Assembly (NCBI RefSeq): GCF_001540865.1
Contig: NC_033641.1
Span: 5,756,603-5,820,602, forward strand
DNA length: 64,000 nucleotides
Direction of reading: 5' to 3'
Origin: Ananas comosus
Taxonomy: Eukaryota; Streptophyta; Magnoliopsida; Poales; Bromeliaceae
A program made the translations under genes and the position numbers. This document shows, one piece after another, positions 1 through 9,343 of the stretch (positions are counted from its first letter, which is position 1; every line of letters begins with the position of its first letter). Under the pieces are notes generated by a model. That model did not search any database and had not been told where the DNA came from. It was given only the letters and a program-made list of their open reading frames with translations.

Positions 1-905
1 GTGCATAAAATGTTAATATATATCATGTGAATGTAAGAATTTTTTCTTTTCCAATCAATTTTAATAAAGTAAAGACATCTTCGCCTTTTCGGCAATTTAA
101 AATACGTTCCCCACTTTTAACTTTTTAGTTAACAAAGTTATTTATAGAACAGTTTCCAAAACTATTAAAATTAATTAATTTTTAAATAAAATTGTTAAAA
201 ATAATATAACTATTCAAAAATTAAGGAAATATTAATATAAAAGTTATTTTTGTAATGTACATAACATTATTTTATAATATTTTTATTTAGTTATAATTTT
301 TTAATCTTAAAATTTTAATAATTATATATTTTTATTGACTACCCGCTGCGGAGTACGGACCTGCACTAGTATAGAATTATTCTTTAGTTAAAAAAAAAAC
401 AAAATTACCAAATAAGTTCTTAACTTAGTAAATTACTAGATTAATATAATATAATAGCATAATCTAGTTTAATTGTATTGGTGGGCCAATAGAAAAGCAT
501 TATTTTCCATTGGGTTAATTGCAATAAAACGAGAAACTATTTGTTAAACTTTGATAAAAATGTACAGAAATTTTCAAAAGTTATGGCTACAAAATTTTCA
601 ATTTGTTTGATTTGAACAAATCATCAAAACTTTGACTTCCAAATTGAAGTTAATTACTAGTTTTAATGAATTATAGTTGCGAGAATTATATAAAATATAC
701 TAAACAAACCTATAATTAAGAATAAATGGCGGATTCAAATTTTGAAATCAAAGACTCAAATAAAATAAATTGAAAAATTATAAAGCAAAGTAAAATTTTT
801 AAAAGATTGAATAAGTAATGCAAAACGTATGGTTAACAGTTGGGATTATTTCTGGACGTTTTTACTTTAGAAACTACTAACTTGTAATACTAGTGAGGGA
901 GGAAG
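1..905. other. AT-rich intergenic sequence, no gene seen
   Basis: This stretch is strongly AT-rich with many short homopolymer runs and no open frame of coding character. It lies 3' of the SOBIR1-like kinase, so the kinase 3' UTR and poly(A) signals are expected at its right edge, but I cannot place a cleavage site. No LTR ends or terminal inverted repeats were seen. Confidence 0.6.
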
Positions 906-2183
906 CTAATGCTTAATCTGCGCCAACATGTGCCGGGCGTCTCTGCTGCTGGGCCTCTCATTCGGATCATCGTACGTGCAGAAGCAAGCAATCTTCAGAA
1001 CCAACAGCATCTGCTCCTCAAACCCCTTCCCCACCAGCTTCCGGTCGATCGCAGCCGTCGGATTCTCCGACTGCAGCGCAGCCCGGACCCATCCGATGAC
1101 CCACATCTCGTCAGTCTGCTGAAAGAACTCGTCCGACGGGAACCTCCCGGTGACCAGGGCCGCCAGGATGACCCCGAACGAGTAGACATCGCTCTTTTCT
1201 GTGTACGACAGCGTCTGGTAGTACTCCGGCGCGATGTACCCCAGAGTCCCGGCCACGTTGTTTGAATTCATCGGCCCGCTGATCGCGTCGCCGGGGACGA
1301 GCTTCGCGAGCCCGAAGTCGGCGATCCGGGGTTTGAGATCTCCGTCGAGGAGAATATTCCCTGGCTTCAGGTCGCGGTGGATCACCTTCGGACGGTGCAC
1401 GGTGTGCAGGTACTCGAGCCCCGCGGCGACGCCGAGGGCGATCTTGAGCCGGCAGGGCCAGTCCAGCAGCGGAGAGCCGCGTTTCATCACGTCGTGCAAC
1501 GAGCCGTGCGGCATGTACTCGTAGACGAGGTAGTGGCAGCGCGGCTGCGGGAGGTGGGCCAGAAGGCGGAGGAGGTTAGGGTGGCGCATGCGGCCGACCG
1601 TCATGATCTCCGACCGAATCTGGCGCGTGCGGTGGTGGAGCATTTTGCTGTCATCCCGGCACAGCTGCGCGGCGTTGGCGGGCGGCTGGACGATCTTCTT
1701 GATGGCGACGGGAACGGCGCGGTCGCGATAGAGGAGCACGGCCTTGTAGACCTCGCCGCAGCCGCCGCGGCCGATCACCTCGAGAGGGCACGGGAGGTGG
1801 CTGCGCGAAAGGAGGTCGATGAGGGAGATGTTCTCGGGGTCGAGGAGCATCGGGGTGAAGATCGTGGCCGTGTTGTTGCCCGGCTCCTCAGGGCGGCAGA
1901 TCGCGCTCCTGATTCTGGTGCAGCAGGAGACGGACAGCAGCCGGAGGACGAAGGCGACGATTCCGAGCGCAAAGCCGACGGCGAAGGAGACGGAGGCACC
2001 GACCCAGAGAGGGTGGGCAAGGAAGCGGCCTAGTGACGAGGGTGGGATGTGGGCGAGTAAGAGGCGTCTGGGCGTGAGGATAGGTGTCGCGGAGGAAGAG
2101 ATGGTGGTGGTGAATTTGGATTTTGTACCGTCAGCAGAACTTATTATTAGAGAGACGAGGAGGACGAGGACGATATACTCCAT
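906..2183 (-). CDS. SOBIR1-like receptor kinase without LRR ectodomain (425 aa)
   Basis: Membrane receptor-like Ser/Thr kinase whose kinase domain and C-terminal QIKH tail closely resemble SOBIR1, the adaptor kinase that partners LRR receptor-like proteins in pathogen detection. Seen: signal peptide about residues 1-18; a short 40-residue extracellular stalk; membrane helix about 59-84 with small residues every fourth position (G62, S66, G70, G74), like the SOBIR1 glycine zipper; kinase from about 133 with GRGGCGEV loop (138-145), VAIK lysine K162, alpha-C Glu192, HRD 269-271, DFG 289-291 and APE 318-320, so an active RD kinase. Odd: SOBIR1 proteins are usually about 600-660 aa with several LRRs, and here no LRR exists in the frame or in the 1.4 kb upstream. 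The frame is intact and single-exon. Whether the loss is ancestral, recent or a gene-model property is unknown. The role as helper, decoy or pseudogene is inference. Confidence 0.9.
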   Translation of the reverse strand: MEYIVLVLLVSLIISSADGTKSKFTTTISSSATPILTPRRLLLAHIPPSSLGRFLAHPLWVGASVSFAVGFALGIVAFVLRLLSVSCCTRIRSAICRPEEPGNNTATIFTPMLLDPENISLIDLLSRSHLPCPLEVIGRGGCGEVYKAVLLYRDRAVPVAIKKIVQPPANAAQLCRDDSKMLHHRTRQIRSEIMTVGRMRHPNLLRLLAHLPQPRCHYLVYEYMPHGSLHDVMKRGSPLLDWPCRLKIALGVAAGLEYLHTVHRPKVIHRDLKPGNILLDGDLKPRIADFGLAKLVPGDAISGPMNSNNVAGTLGYIAPEYYQTLSYTEKSDVYSFGVILAALVTGRFPSDEFFQQTDEMWVIGWVRAALQSENPTAAIDRKLVGKGFEEQMLLVLKIACFCTYDDPNERPSSRDARHMLAQIKH

Positions 2184-3611
2184 GGATGGGGCCTGGGGAA
2201 TTATTAAGGGAATGAATATTAGTAGTTCAAGGGCACCAGGCCTTCGGTATACACTAGAGCGAAATGAAGTTCACAATTAATTAAGCAAAACTGTTTGCAT
2301 TAATTTCCAGGGTCCGGTGGACTCTTGACCTAATGTAAACATTACTTATTTGGATATCGAAATAAGTTATTCAATAATAATTTATTTGAAATAAATTTTT
2401 TTATATAAAATTAAAAATTAGGAGTTTAAGTTTTACTCCTTGATAAACTTTAACTTCGATAATTCAAGAGAATAATATAGTTCATGAACATGACGACTTA
2501 TTTTAAGAATTTAGAAAAAAAAAATATAACATGAAGACTTAATATAATATTTTATTCTGGACATTTCACCGTACTTATTCCTAACTAGCTTTTAGTCATG
2601 TATAAATTATTCCAATAGCTAGCCAAAATAAAAAAACCTGAAACTTCCCTTACCTTTACTATACAGGTGAGTAAAGAAAAATTAATAGATGAAAGTACAA
2701 AATAAAAACATGGCAAATTCGTGGTTCATTAATTAGCTAGAGGAAATAAAAAATTATTTAAAGAGATGAGGGGCATGTAAAATAATCAACATTAATAAGT
2801 TTAATTATGTTACATCATATAAAAACCCTACTTTTTTGTGTTGAAAAGTAACTTTTATGTTTTGTATTATTTTTGGTAGATGGTTTACAAAGGGAACATT
2901 ATTCTAATTAGTGATCAACCAAAATATTAACTGCATGCATGTTGTTTCAAGCGAAGCCGGTAGCCTATTACCTTTCTCTCAAAAAAAAAAAAAAAAAGTT
3001 GGACCACTATTCTTCAACCTTTCTGCCTAGGAGTGTTGTTTCCTACCCTAAGAAGCGTTGTTTGGATGGACTAATTGCATTCCTAGTTCCAATCTTTATC
3101 TGATTTATTAATTTAATTTTTACTATTTAAACATTTTTAATTTGATTCTAGTAAGTTATTTCAATTGTTTTTGTCTTCAAATATTTTGTTACCCTAACAT
3201 AGACAACCCGCATAGCAAAGTTTGGTATGACTGTGGCAAATACTAATTAATTGTTTGGGTCTAACGTTTTGGTTTTAATACATAAAAGTTAGTGAACTTC
3301 TTAACCACATAAAATTAGTCAAAACAAAATATAAGAAATGTGCGAAACTTAATTGCAAAAATAAAAAGAATAGAGACTAAACTGAAAAATTACGTAAAGA
3401 TTGGAATCAATGACGCGATGAACCAATATTAATTGTTTGGAGCTATTTAACAGAACTGTGATAAAATTTTTGCCTTTTTCTTTTTGAGGAAATTTCGCTT
3501 GTCACACTTCTTTTCAGACTTACGTTAACTTATTCAAAGTCTCCGTAACAAATGATTCTTAGTGGAAAATCAGTATCCTACTTTGGCAAGCTACAAGATG
3601 CCTTTACATCT
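2184..3611. other. AT-rich intergenic region upstream of the kinase
   Basis: The expected promoter region of the minus-strand kinase. It is AT-rich, with frequent stops in all frames. I found no LRR-coding remnant, so the missing ectodomain is not lying just upstream in broken form. A short SINE tail lies at 2951-2997. No regulatory element can be named with confidence. Confidence 0.55.
2951..2997 (+). mobile_element. 5'-truncated SINE tail with poly(A)
   Basis: The roughly 30 bases before a 17-bp poly(A) (2981-2997) match the 3' end of the full SINE at 57418-57585 read on its own strand: both have GAAGC, GGTAGC and CTCTC in the same order directly before the A run. This is probably a second, heavily 5'-truncated insertion of the same family. 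The piece is short, so confidence is moderate. Confidence 0.55.
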
Positions 3612-4327
3612 TGTTGAGCCAAAAACTAGATGCGAGATGATGCTGACCGGATCATGCCTTTTGTCACGCACCGAGACCTGCTACCAATTTGGTCCGGTTC
3701 GGGCGCGTCGAACAAACGCCGGACGGACAGCACCTCCCCTGTCCGCCCAAGGCTTTGCATCAACAAATCATGTACAAGAGTTGCCCAAGAAAACTCTGAA
3801 ACATACATAATACAACGAGGAGCGCCACTAGTGCTAACGACAAGAGCAAGCCACAAGTAATTCATACAAGTGATAACAAAAGAGAGGTACTAACTATTAC
3901 AACCATTCAACTTTAATACATTTGATTAACTTTACATATTTTCAAAACACAAACATAAAGTTTACAACTCATCTCACCCTATACATCATCTACTCTCAAG
4001 TACATAGGGTAGCTCTAATACAAAAGAGAAGTAAGCTATCAATACGAGCGCTAAGCCCTAATCATGATCCTCAGCTGGCGCACTCGCACTCGGCCCTGCA
4101 ATAAAGTGGGGTGAGAACTACGAATAGTTCCCAGTGGGTTTGGCCGCCGACTTCGCCGATCTCCCCACTAGGTCTAAGCAGGCATAGAAAGACAACCAGA
4201 TAGATAGATAGATAGCTATAAACGAAATAGCAACTACAACAAGTAAGTAGAAATGCAAATATCCTACTATGCCTCAATCGAATGCTATGAATGCATGCAC
4301 TACATAGTATAAGGCTAGCTACTATGT

Positions 4328-4590
4328 CTACGGGGAGGATCCACTCACTCCCCCGACTCACAATCTACTCTCTACGAGGAGGATCCGCTCACTCACCCGA
4401 CTCACAATCTACTCTCTACGGGGAGGATCCGCTCACTCACCCGACTCACACTCTAACTGTAGGTGAGGAACCGCTCACTCAAGGTGAGAATCTACTCACT
4501 CACCCAACTCACAATCCAATCATAGGTGAGGAACCGCTTTCTCAAGGTGAGAATCTACTCACTCACCCGACACTGTCTGCGGGGCCCAAA
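4328..4590 (-). repeat. Imperfect tandem repeats inside solo LTR
   Basis: About six imperfect units of 35-55 bp recur, each with a GAGGATCC or GAGGAACC core followed by CGCTCACTCA and ACTCACAATC. The array sits beside the block containing GTGCACTGCTTGTGTGGAGC, the same LTR position at which the solo LTR at 13629-17212 and element F carry unrelated arrays. Confidence 0.7.
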
Positions 4591-5912
4591 AAGGCTCACC
4601 CCTCGGGACCCAAAAAGGCTATCTCTATCGTGTGACAACTCCAGAGTGCACTGCTTGTGTGGAGCGACCACCCCAAGCTTGAACAGACATGTGAATATGA
4701 TCAAATCCTCGACACTGAGGATACCCTGCCACTATAGACAACATCACTTGGGAACTAGTTCAACATGCAATAGTATTTCACCTACACTCTAGTTCATCAT
4801 GCCACTCGTCAAGTTATCTACTTATCTAGATGCAACTCATTCTTTTGTGTTCAACACTAACTAGATGACACTCGTTCTTATTTAAGTGTTCCCAATCCAC
4901 TACTTGAACATTATCACTAGGTTATCATTTACCTAGGTTTTAATCCATCATGTATCATCTCATGTAGGGTTTTACCTCATGCATACTAGATTCAAGTACG
5001 AAACCAATGAAGCTACTACTAGCATGCAAGAATAAACACAAACATCTAAACCCTATATGTATCATGCTCAATATGTAATATAATCGACAACAATAACTTA
5101 GACATAGGGAGCAATTCAACTGCTTCGGGATGGTCACCACCCACCTTCTATAGCATTCCGATTGCTCGTCGTCACTTGCAATCGGCATCCCGCGGCGCAC
5201 GCCGCTCGGCTCGACCTAATCCACGCGCGACCACCGAACGACCTCCGATCCGCGATCCGAAAATTAAAGGTCTTCGGTTTCTTGCTACGACACTTGGAAT
5301 CCAATCCTGCGATTTACGAACGCCGCCTCGGCCTTTCGGGTGGAAATGATGCCGAAATGCCCTTGGCTCGTCGATATCTCCGCACCAAATCGACGAATAG
5401 TCGAACCGTCACCGCCAACGTGTTTAGATACCTAGCAATTAGGTTTACAACCATCTAAATGAGATCAAAACCCTATATTTTCCAAAACCCCATTTTGGAG
5501 CCCTAGGTTTCAACAGCGCGAAAATCCGCGATTCTAGCTTGAGATTCAAGCATGGAACATCTACTAGGGACTCTAGAGTTCCAACTAAACAATTTCTAGA
5601 GTATAAAATCCATACCCTAAAGATATACCATTAAAGGGTTTTGGAGCTTACCTCCAAAGCTTCCTCCAAGCTTGAAGAAGAAGGAGAAGGTGATGCCTAG
5701 CCTTCTCCTAGCTTCAATCCTCACCAACTCATCCTCCTTTCCCACCTTGAAGAGAGAGAGAAAGAGTATTCTAGAGAGAGAGAGGGAGAGAGATCAAGGG
5801 TTGAGAGAATGAGAAAGAGAGGGCTTTCTCATCTCTTATCCCCTAACTCATGTAACAAGTGCACTAAGCCCCCTCAACTTTGCCATCATATGACAGCCCA
5901 TTCTGGGGGGTA

Positions 5913-6046
5913 CGGGGTCCGGACCCTGAAACTAGGGTCCGGACCCCGAGAGTTGGCAAACTCTGCAAAGTTGCAAACTGCAACTTCTCAGGTTTCTCGC
6001 AACTACGGGGTCCGGACCCTGCAGCTAGGGTCCGGACCCCGAGAGT
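5913..6046 (-). repeat. Two palindrome pairs, GGGTCCGGACCC core
   Basis: The 12-bp palindrome GGGTCCGGACCC occurs at 5915, 5935, 6008 and 6028. Within each pair the start-to-start spacing is exactly 20 bp, and each pair is itself an inverted repeat with arms of about 15 bp ending in CCGAGAG. The pairs lie about 170-300 bp from the LTR 5' end (6214). Function is unknown. Confidence 0.85.
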
Positions 6047-6838
6047 GGAAAATATGCAAATTGCAGATTTTTGCAACACCAACTCTCCAAGGTCCTCCCC
6101 AATGCACTTTATGCGTTTTTAATGCATTCGGCCTTTCCGAAGCATACCAAATCGACGATAAGTCGATTCCAAACAAAGTTCAACTCTCGGATTTCGAGAA
6201 TTCACTTCCTTACACCTTTGACCGGGTTAAAATCTCCCTCGAGATCAGGATCGACTTCTGAGTTGGCCTTCGAATGCGCCAGGATCAAATCAAGCGATTC
6301 GATTGAGGAGGGATTGGCTCAACTGGATTCTATCTCACTTCACTGATTAAAGCTGAAGACTCAAGAAAAGGGTATTCGACTGATTGAAAACTCAGTTGAA
6401 TGAACCGAGTTGTTGTATTATGGGAAACTTGAGTTACAAGTAAAGTTAAGGTTACTCCTAAAAAAGGCCGTAAATGCTGGAAGAGTAGAGATTACAAGTA
6501 AACTACTCCTAGAAAAGCTATAAATGTTGAAATCAGAAGTATTGAAAATGCCTTGGTATTCTCGTTCGTAAGGAAAAAGACCCCTATTACAGACTTCGAA
6601 GTTACTATTTATAGTAATATCTTATCAGCCCACATTATTGGTCGGTTTTCCTAGTGGGGGTAGTGCTGTAGCCATGATCCCGTAAGTCACGCCACACTTC
6701 TCAACCACTCCCGCTTAAGGTCTCTCCACCTTCAGGCGCCTTGTTGTCGGCTCCTGGTGTACCAGGTGTCCCTATTTCTTTGGCTCGTACATAGGCCAGT
6801 CCGTCTATCTTGTGGTGCGCTAATTTTTGGCATCAACA

Positions 6839-6850
6839 CTGCCCCTCTGA
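6839..6850 (-). promoter_or_regulatory. Polypurine tract of element D
   Basis: On the minus strand AGAGGGGCAG stands directly before the 3' LTR start TGTTGATG. Its position and purine content fit the plus-strand DNA primer of an LTR element. Confidence 0.5.
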
Positions 6851-6877
6851 TAGTCTTTCGAATGAACATTTGGATGA

Positions 6878-8473
6878 CTATTGGTACCAAATCAACGGCC
6901 CAATGACAGCTGAGACCTGAGCATTAGTCTTGCTAGTCTTGGTCGACTTAAAGAAAACATATTTATATGGTTGTCGGCTCTTTACCATCTCAGCTACATA
7001 CACTTCGGCTTTATCAGCCAATTCTTCACCTTCACTTGATTTGCTCGACTCTTCTTGAATCAACCGTTCTTCTATCAAGGATTTCTCCTTGCCTTTGCTC
7101 TAATTTTATTTTGGCTCCATTGTAGCCGATCATCCTCATTTTTCTTTTGAAATTGCTCATATTGGGCAACCGAACACCCAGATCAAATAGGTTAGGAAAA
7201 TATTTATCTTCATCATAGTCCTTTATTTTAAAATGCAAACCATTAAACGCCATTTTGGCGAACTCAAATTCCGGCATCCTCACGAAACTCCGATTTCTGG
7301 TCGTTTTGAAACAGTTCAAGTACTTTGACAGTTTCACCCGACTTTTGTCTATATAAAGCTAAATTGGCCATTGATAATTTAGGTTCCGATCCATAAAACT
7401 GCTTATGAAACTTTCACTCTAACTCATCCCACTCTTGGATGGAGTTGGCGGGTAAGTTTGTGTACCATATAAATGTTGTCTTAGTTAATGACATATTAAA
7501 CAAGAAAAATTTTAAGAATGGGTTAGCGGTCGTTTCTCTACACTGCGCCGTGAATCAAGCAACATGTTCTATAGTATTCTTAGTCTCTTTGCCTGAGAAC
7601 TTGTCGAACTTCAACATCTTCCGGTTTGCCAGAGAGAGGTGCTCAACATCCATATTTGAGGGGTATGGAGATCTAAATACTGGCCACATAGCTGTCCTGG
7701 CTCTAACACCAAAGGTGTTTCTTATAGCCTCCTCAATTTGAGTATAAAGCTCATTGTTTACTACCGTCAGAATAGGTGCTTGAGCTTGATTCCCAACTTG
7801 TCCAGCTATAGTTTGAACATTTGATGCAACAGGAGTTTGAGGTTGTCCTCCATTAGGACCCTGCCTCCCAGCCCTCAAGCCTACATTTTGAGGAAGGTAG
7901 CTTGTCCTCCATTAGGGCCCTGCTCGCTAGCCCTTAAGCCTGTACTTTAAGGCAGAAATGCTGCCATAGGAGGTGGATGAGGAGGTAGCCCCAAGCTACC
8001 TCTGTTTGAGGTCCAGGGTGAACATTCATCGGCCGATAGGCCGCTTGAAATGATCGTTGCTGCGGCAACAACACTTGAGTCACCACCATTTGTAATGGCA
8101 AGTTTGCCTGAAAAGCATTTTGCCCCCTAGGCTGATTTAAAGCTGGGGGCCTTGAGTCCTCCAACTATTTGATCGCTTTGGGCTAAATTTGCCCAATCCA
8201 AGCTACACTCTCATTCGAGGCCGTGATTGCAACCAATATCGCATCTAAGCTAATTGTACTCTGCTGACTGTTTTGGTTAAAGTTTTGTAATATTCGTGCT
8301 ATTTAAGCGAGAGTCTGAGCTAGGTTCGGCTCTTGAGGAACCGAACGACTGGAACTTTTGGCTAGTCGCGATTGAATTTCACTCAAATCCTTGACACCTG
8401 TAACTAGTTCATTCTCAGAAGATCTAGGAACAACTTTATTTCGAAAGTTAAGAGGGTTCTTATCAGTCATCAT
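6878..8473 (-). pseudogene. Tat-type gag pseudogene of element D
   Basis: Gag polyprotein remnant of a Tat-lineage Ty3 element, structural protein of the retrotransposon particle. The likely start is at 8473-8468, where two ATGs are followed by a frame beginning TDKNPLNFRN. It continues through Pro/Gln-rich segments (8164-7934, 7878-7555) and a capsid part (7337-7032) with the motif FAKMAFNGLHFKIKD, shared almost exactly with element C. The frame is broken by several frameshifts and stops. After the KTNAQVSA motif near 6910 it diverges from element C and stops at 6878, without the zinc knuckle or protease, so the 3' half was deleted. Not functional. Confidence 0.8.
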
Positions 8474-8489
8474 ATCTGTAAAAAGACTA

Positions 8490-8520
8490 TACCTGAAAGT
8501 CCCATTAGGCGTGCTAAAAA
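8490..8520 (-). promoter_or_regulatory. Putative primer-binding region, element D
   Basis: Directly inside the 5' LTR the minus strand reads TTTTTAGCACGCC followed by TAATGGGAC. Element C has a closely similar stretch at the same place. Position and conservation suggest a primer-binding site; the tRNA cannot be named from sight. Confidence 0.35.
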
Positions 8521-8971
8521 TGTTGAGCCGAAAACTGGACGCGAGGCGATGCTAACCGGATCACGCCTTTGACCAGAGCAGAAGCTCCATCAAGATCTGG
8601 ATCAGCTCCTAAATTGACCCTCAAATGCCCCACGATCAAATCAAACGACTCGGTTGAAGAAGGATTGGCTCAATCGCACTCTATCTCACTTCACTATTTA
8701 AAGTCGAAGGCTCGAGAAGAGGGTATTCGACTGATCGAAGATCAGTTGAATGAACCGAGTCGTTGTATTTTGGGAAAGCTTGGGTTACAAGTAGAGTTAA
8801 GGCTACTTATAAAAAAGCTGTAAATGCTAGAAGAGTAAAAATTACAAGTAAACTACTCCTAAAAAAGCTGTGAATGCTGAAATTAGAAGTATTGAAAATG
8901 CAGTGGTCTTCTCGTTCGTAGGGGAGAAATACCTCTATTTCAGGCTTCGAAGTTACTATTTATAGTAATAT
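8521..8971 (-). repeat. Element D right LTR, truncated
   Basis: Matches the left LTR from TGTTGAGCC onward, including the uninterrupted version of the site where the solo LTR sits in the other copy. The match ends after TATAGTAATAT near 8971, where unrelated GC-richer sequence begins; the outer third of the LTR is missing. Confidence 0.75.
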
Positions 8972-9343
8972 AGGGCTGCTCCAGGGCTGCTCTGCCTGAA
9001 GATGCAACTGTTGCTGCTACGCTGCCAGCCTGCTAGCAGCAATGTTGTAGCAAATTCTTGCTGATCGTAGTGCTATTGCTACCTCTCCCTTTCCTGCAGC
9101 AATCAAGGATATAGGAGAAGAAGAGGATGACGAGAGGATAGTTGCTACTTCCCTTGTCACTGCAACAATGCTAGCTACCAGCAACAATGAGGGCGTGAAG
9201 AGGGAAAAGAAGAAGGAGAAGAAGAAAAAGAAGGAAGGAAAGTCAGTTGGTTTCTATAATCTCCAAAATTCTCAGTTAAGTGAGTTGGTGAGGGTTAAGT
9301 GTTGCCCTTGGCCTTAAACAACTAAACATGTTTAGGATTTAGT
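8972..9343 (+). other. Unassigned 372-bp segment with an open frame
   Basis: This piece lies between the truncated LTR of element D and the LTR of element A and matches neither. A plus-strand frame is open from 9051 to the TAA at 9315-9317 (88 codons, no ATG at its left end). It reads as an acidic stretch (GEEEDDER) followed by a lysine tract (KREKKKEKKKKKEGK). This could be a gene fragment caught between elements or chance in GA-rich DNA. I do not recognise it. Confidence 0.3.

Larger units (their letters stand above)
3662..6214 (-). mobile_element. Solo LTR (2553 bp), Ty3 long-LTR family, TSD CCTTT
   Basis: The plus strand runs from TGTCACGC to CTTCCTTACA and is flanked on both sides by CCTTT (3657-3661 and 6215-6219). 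The matching position in the other LTR of element D (near 8567) reads straight through without an insert, which is an empty-site control. No internal region remains, so it is a solo LTR formed by LTR-LTR recombination. It contains a tandem array (4328-4590), the conserved block near 4109-4140, a GA-rich tract (5750-5815) and two palindrome pairs (5913-6040). Confidence 0.9.
3612..6838 (-). repeat. Element D left LTR, split by a solo LTR
   Basis: Two pieces, 3612-3661 and 6220-6838, together about 670 bp, align with the right LTR at 8521-8971. The outer end begins TGTTGAGCC and the inner end is CAACA at 6838. The interruption is the solo LTR 3662-6214 plus its target duplication. Confidence 0.75.
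3612..8971 (-). mobile_element. Element D: degraded Tat-type Ty3 element
   Basis: A minus-strand LTR element with a left (3') LTR at 3612-6838, interrupted by a solo LTR, a 1.7-kb internal part holding only gag remnants, and a right (5') LTR from 8521 that is cut off near 8971. Both LTR copies begin with TGTTGAGCC on the plus strand. Read on the minus strand the left LTR starts TGTTGATGCC. Protease, RT and integrase are absent, so pol was lost by internal deletion. Its gag and LTR style match element C, which places it in the Tat lineage. Confidence 0.75.

Noticed and set aside
1377..2033. 218-codon plus-strand frame over the kinase gene
   Set aside because: It is the GC-rich shadow of the SOBIR1-like kinase on the other strand; no domain and no promoter context.
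3630..3860. Short overlapping frames near 3630-3860 as a small gene
   Set aside because: They translate the conserved LTR terminus (GGACAG...CTGTCC region) and recur at the ends of all LTRs here.
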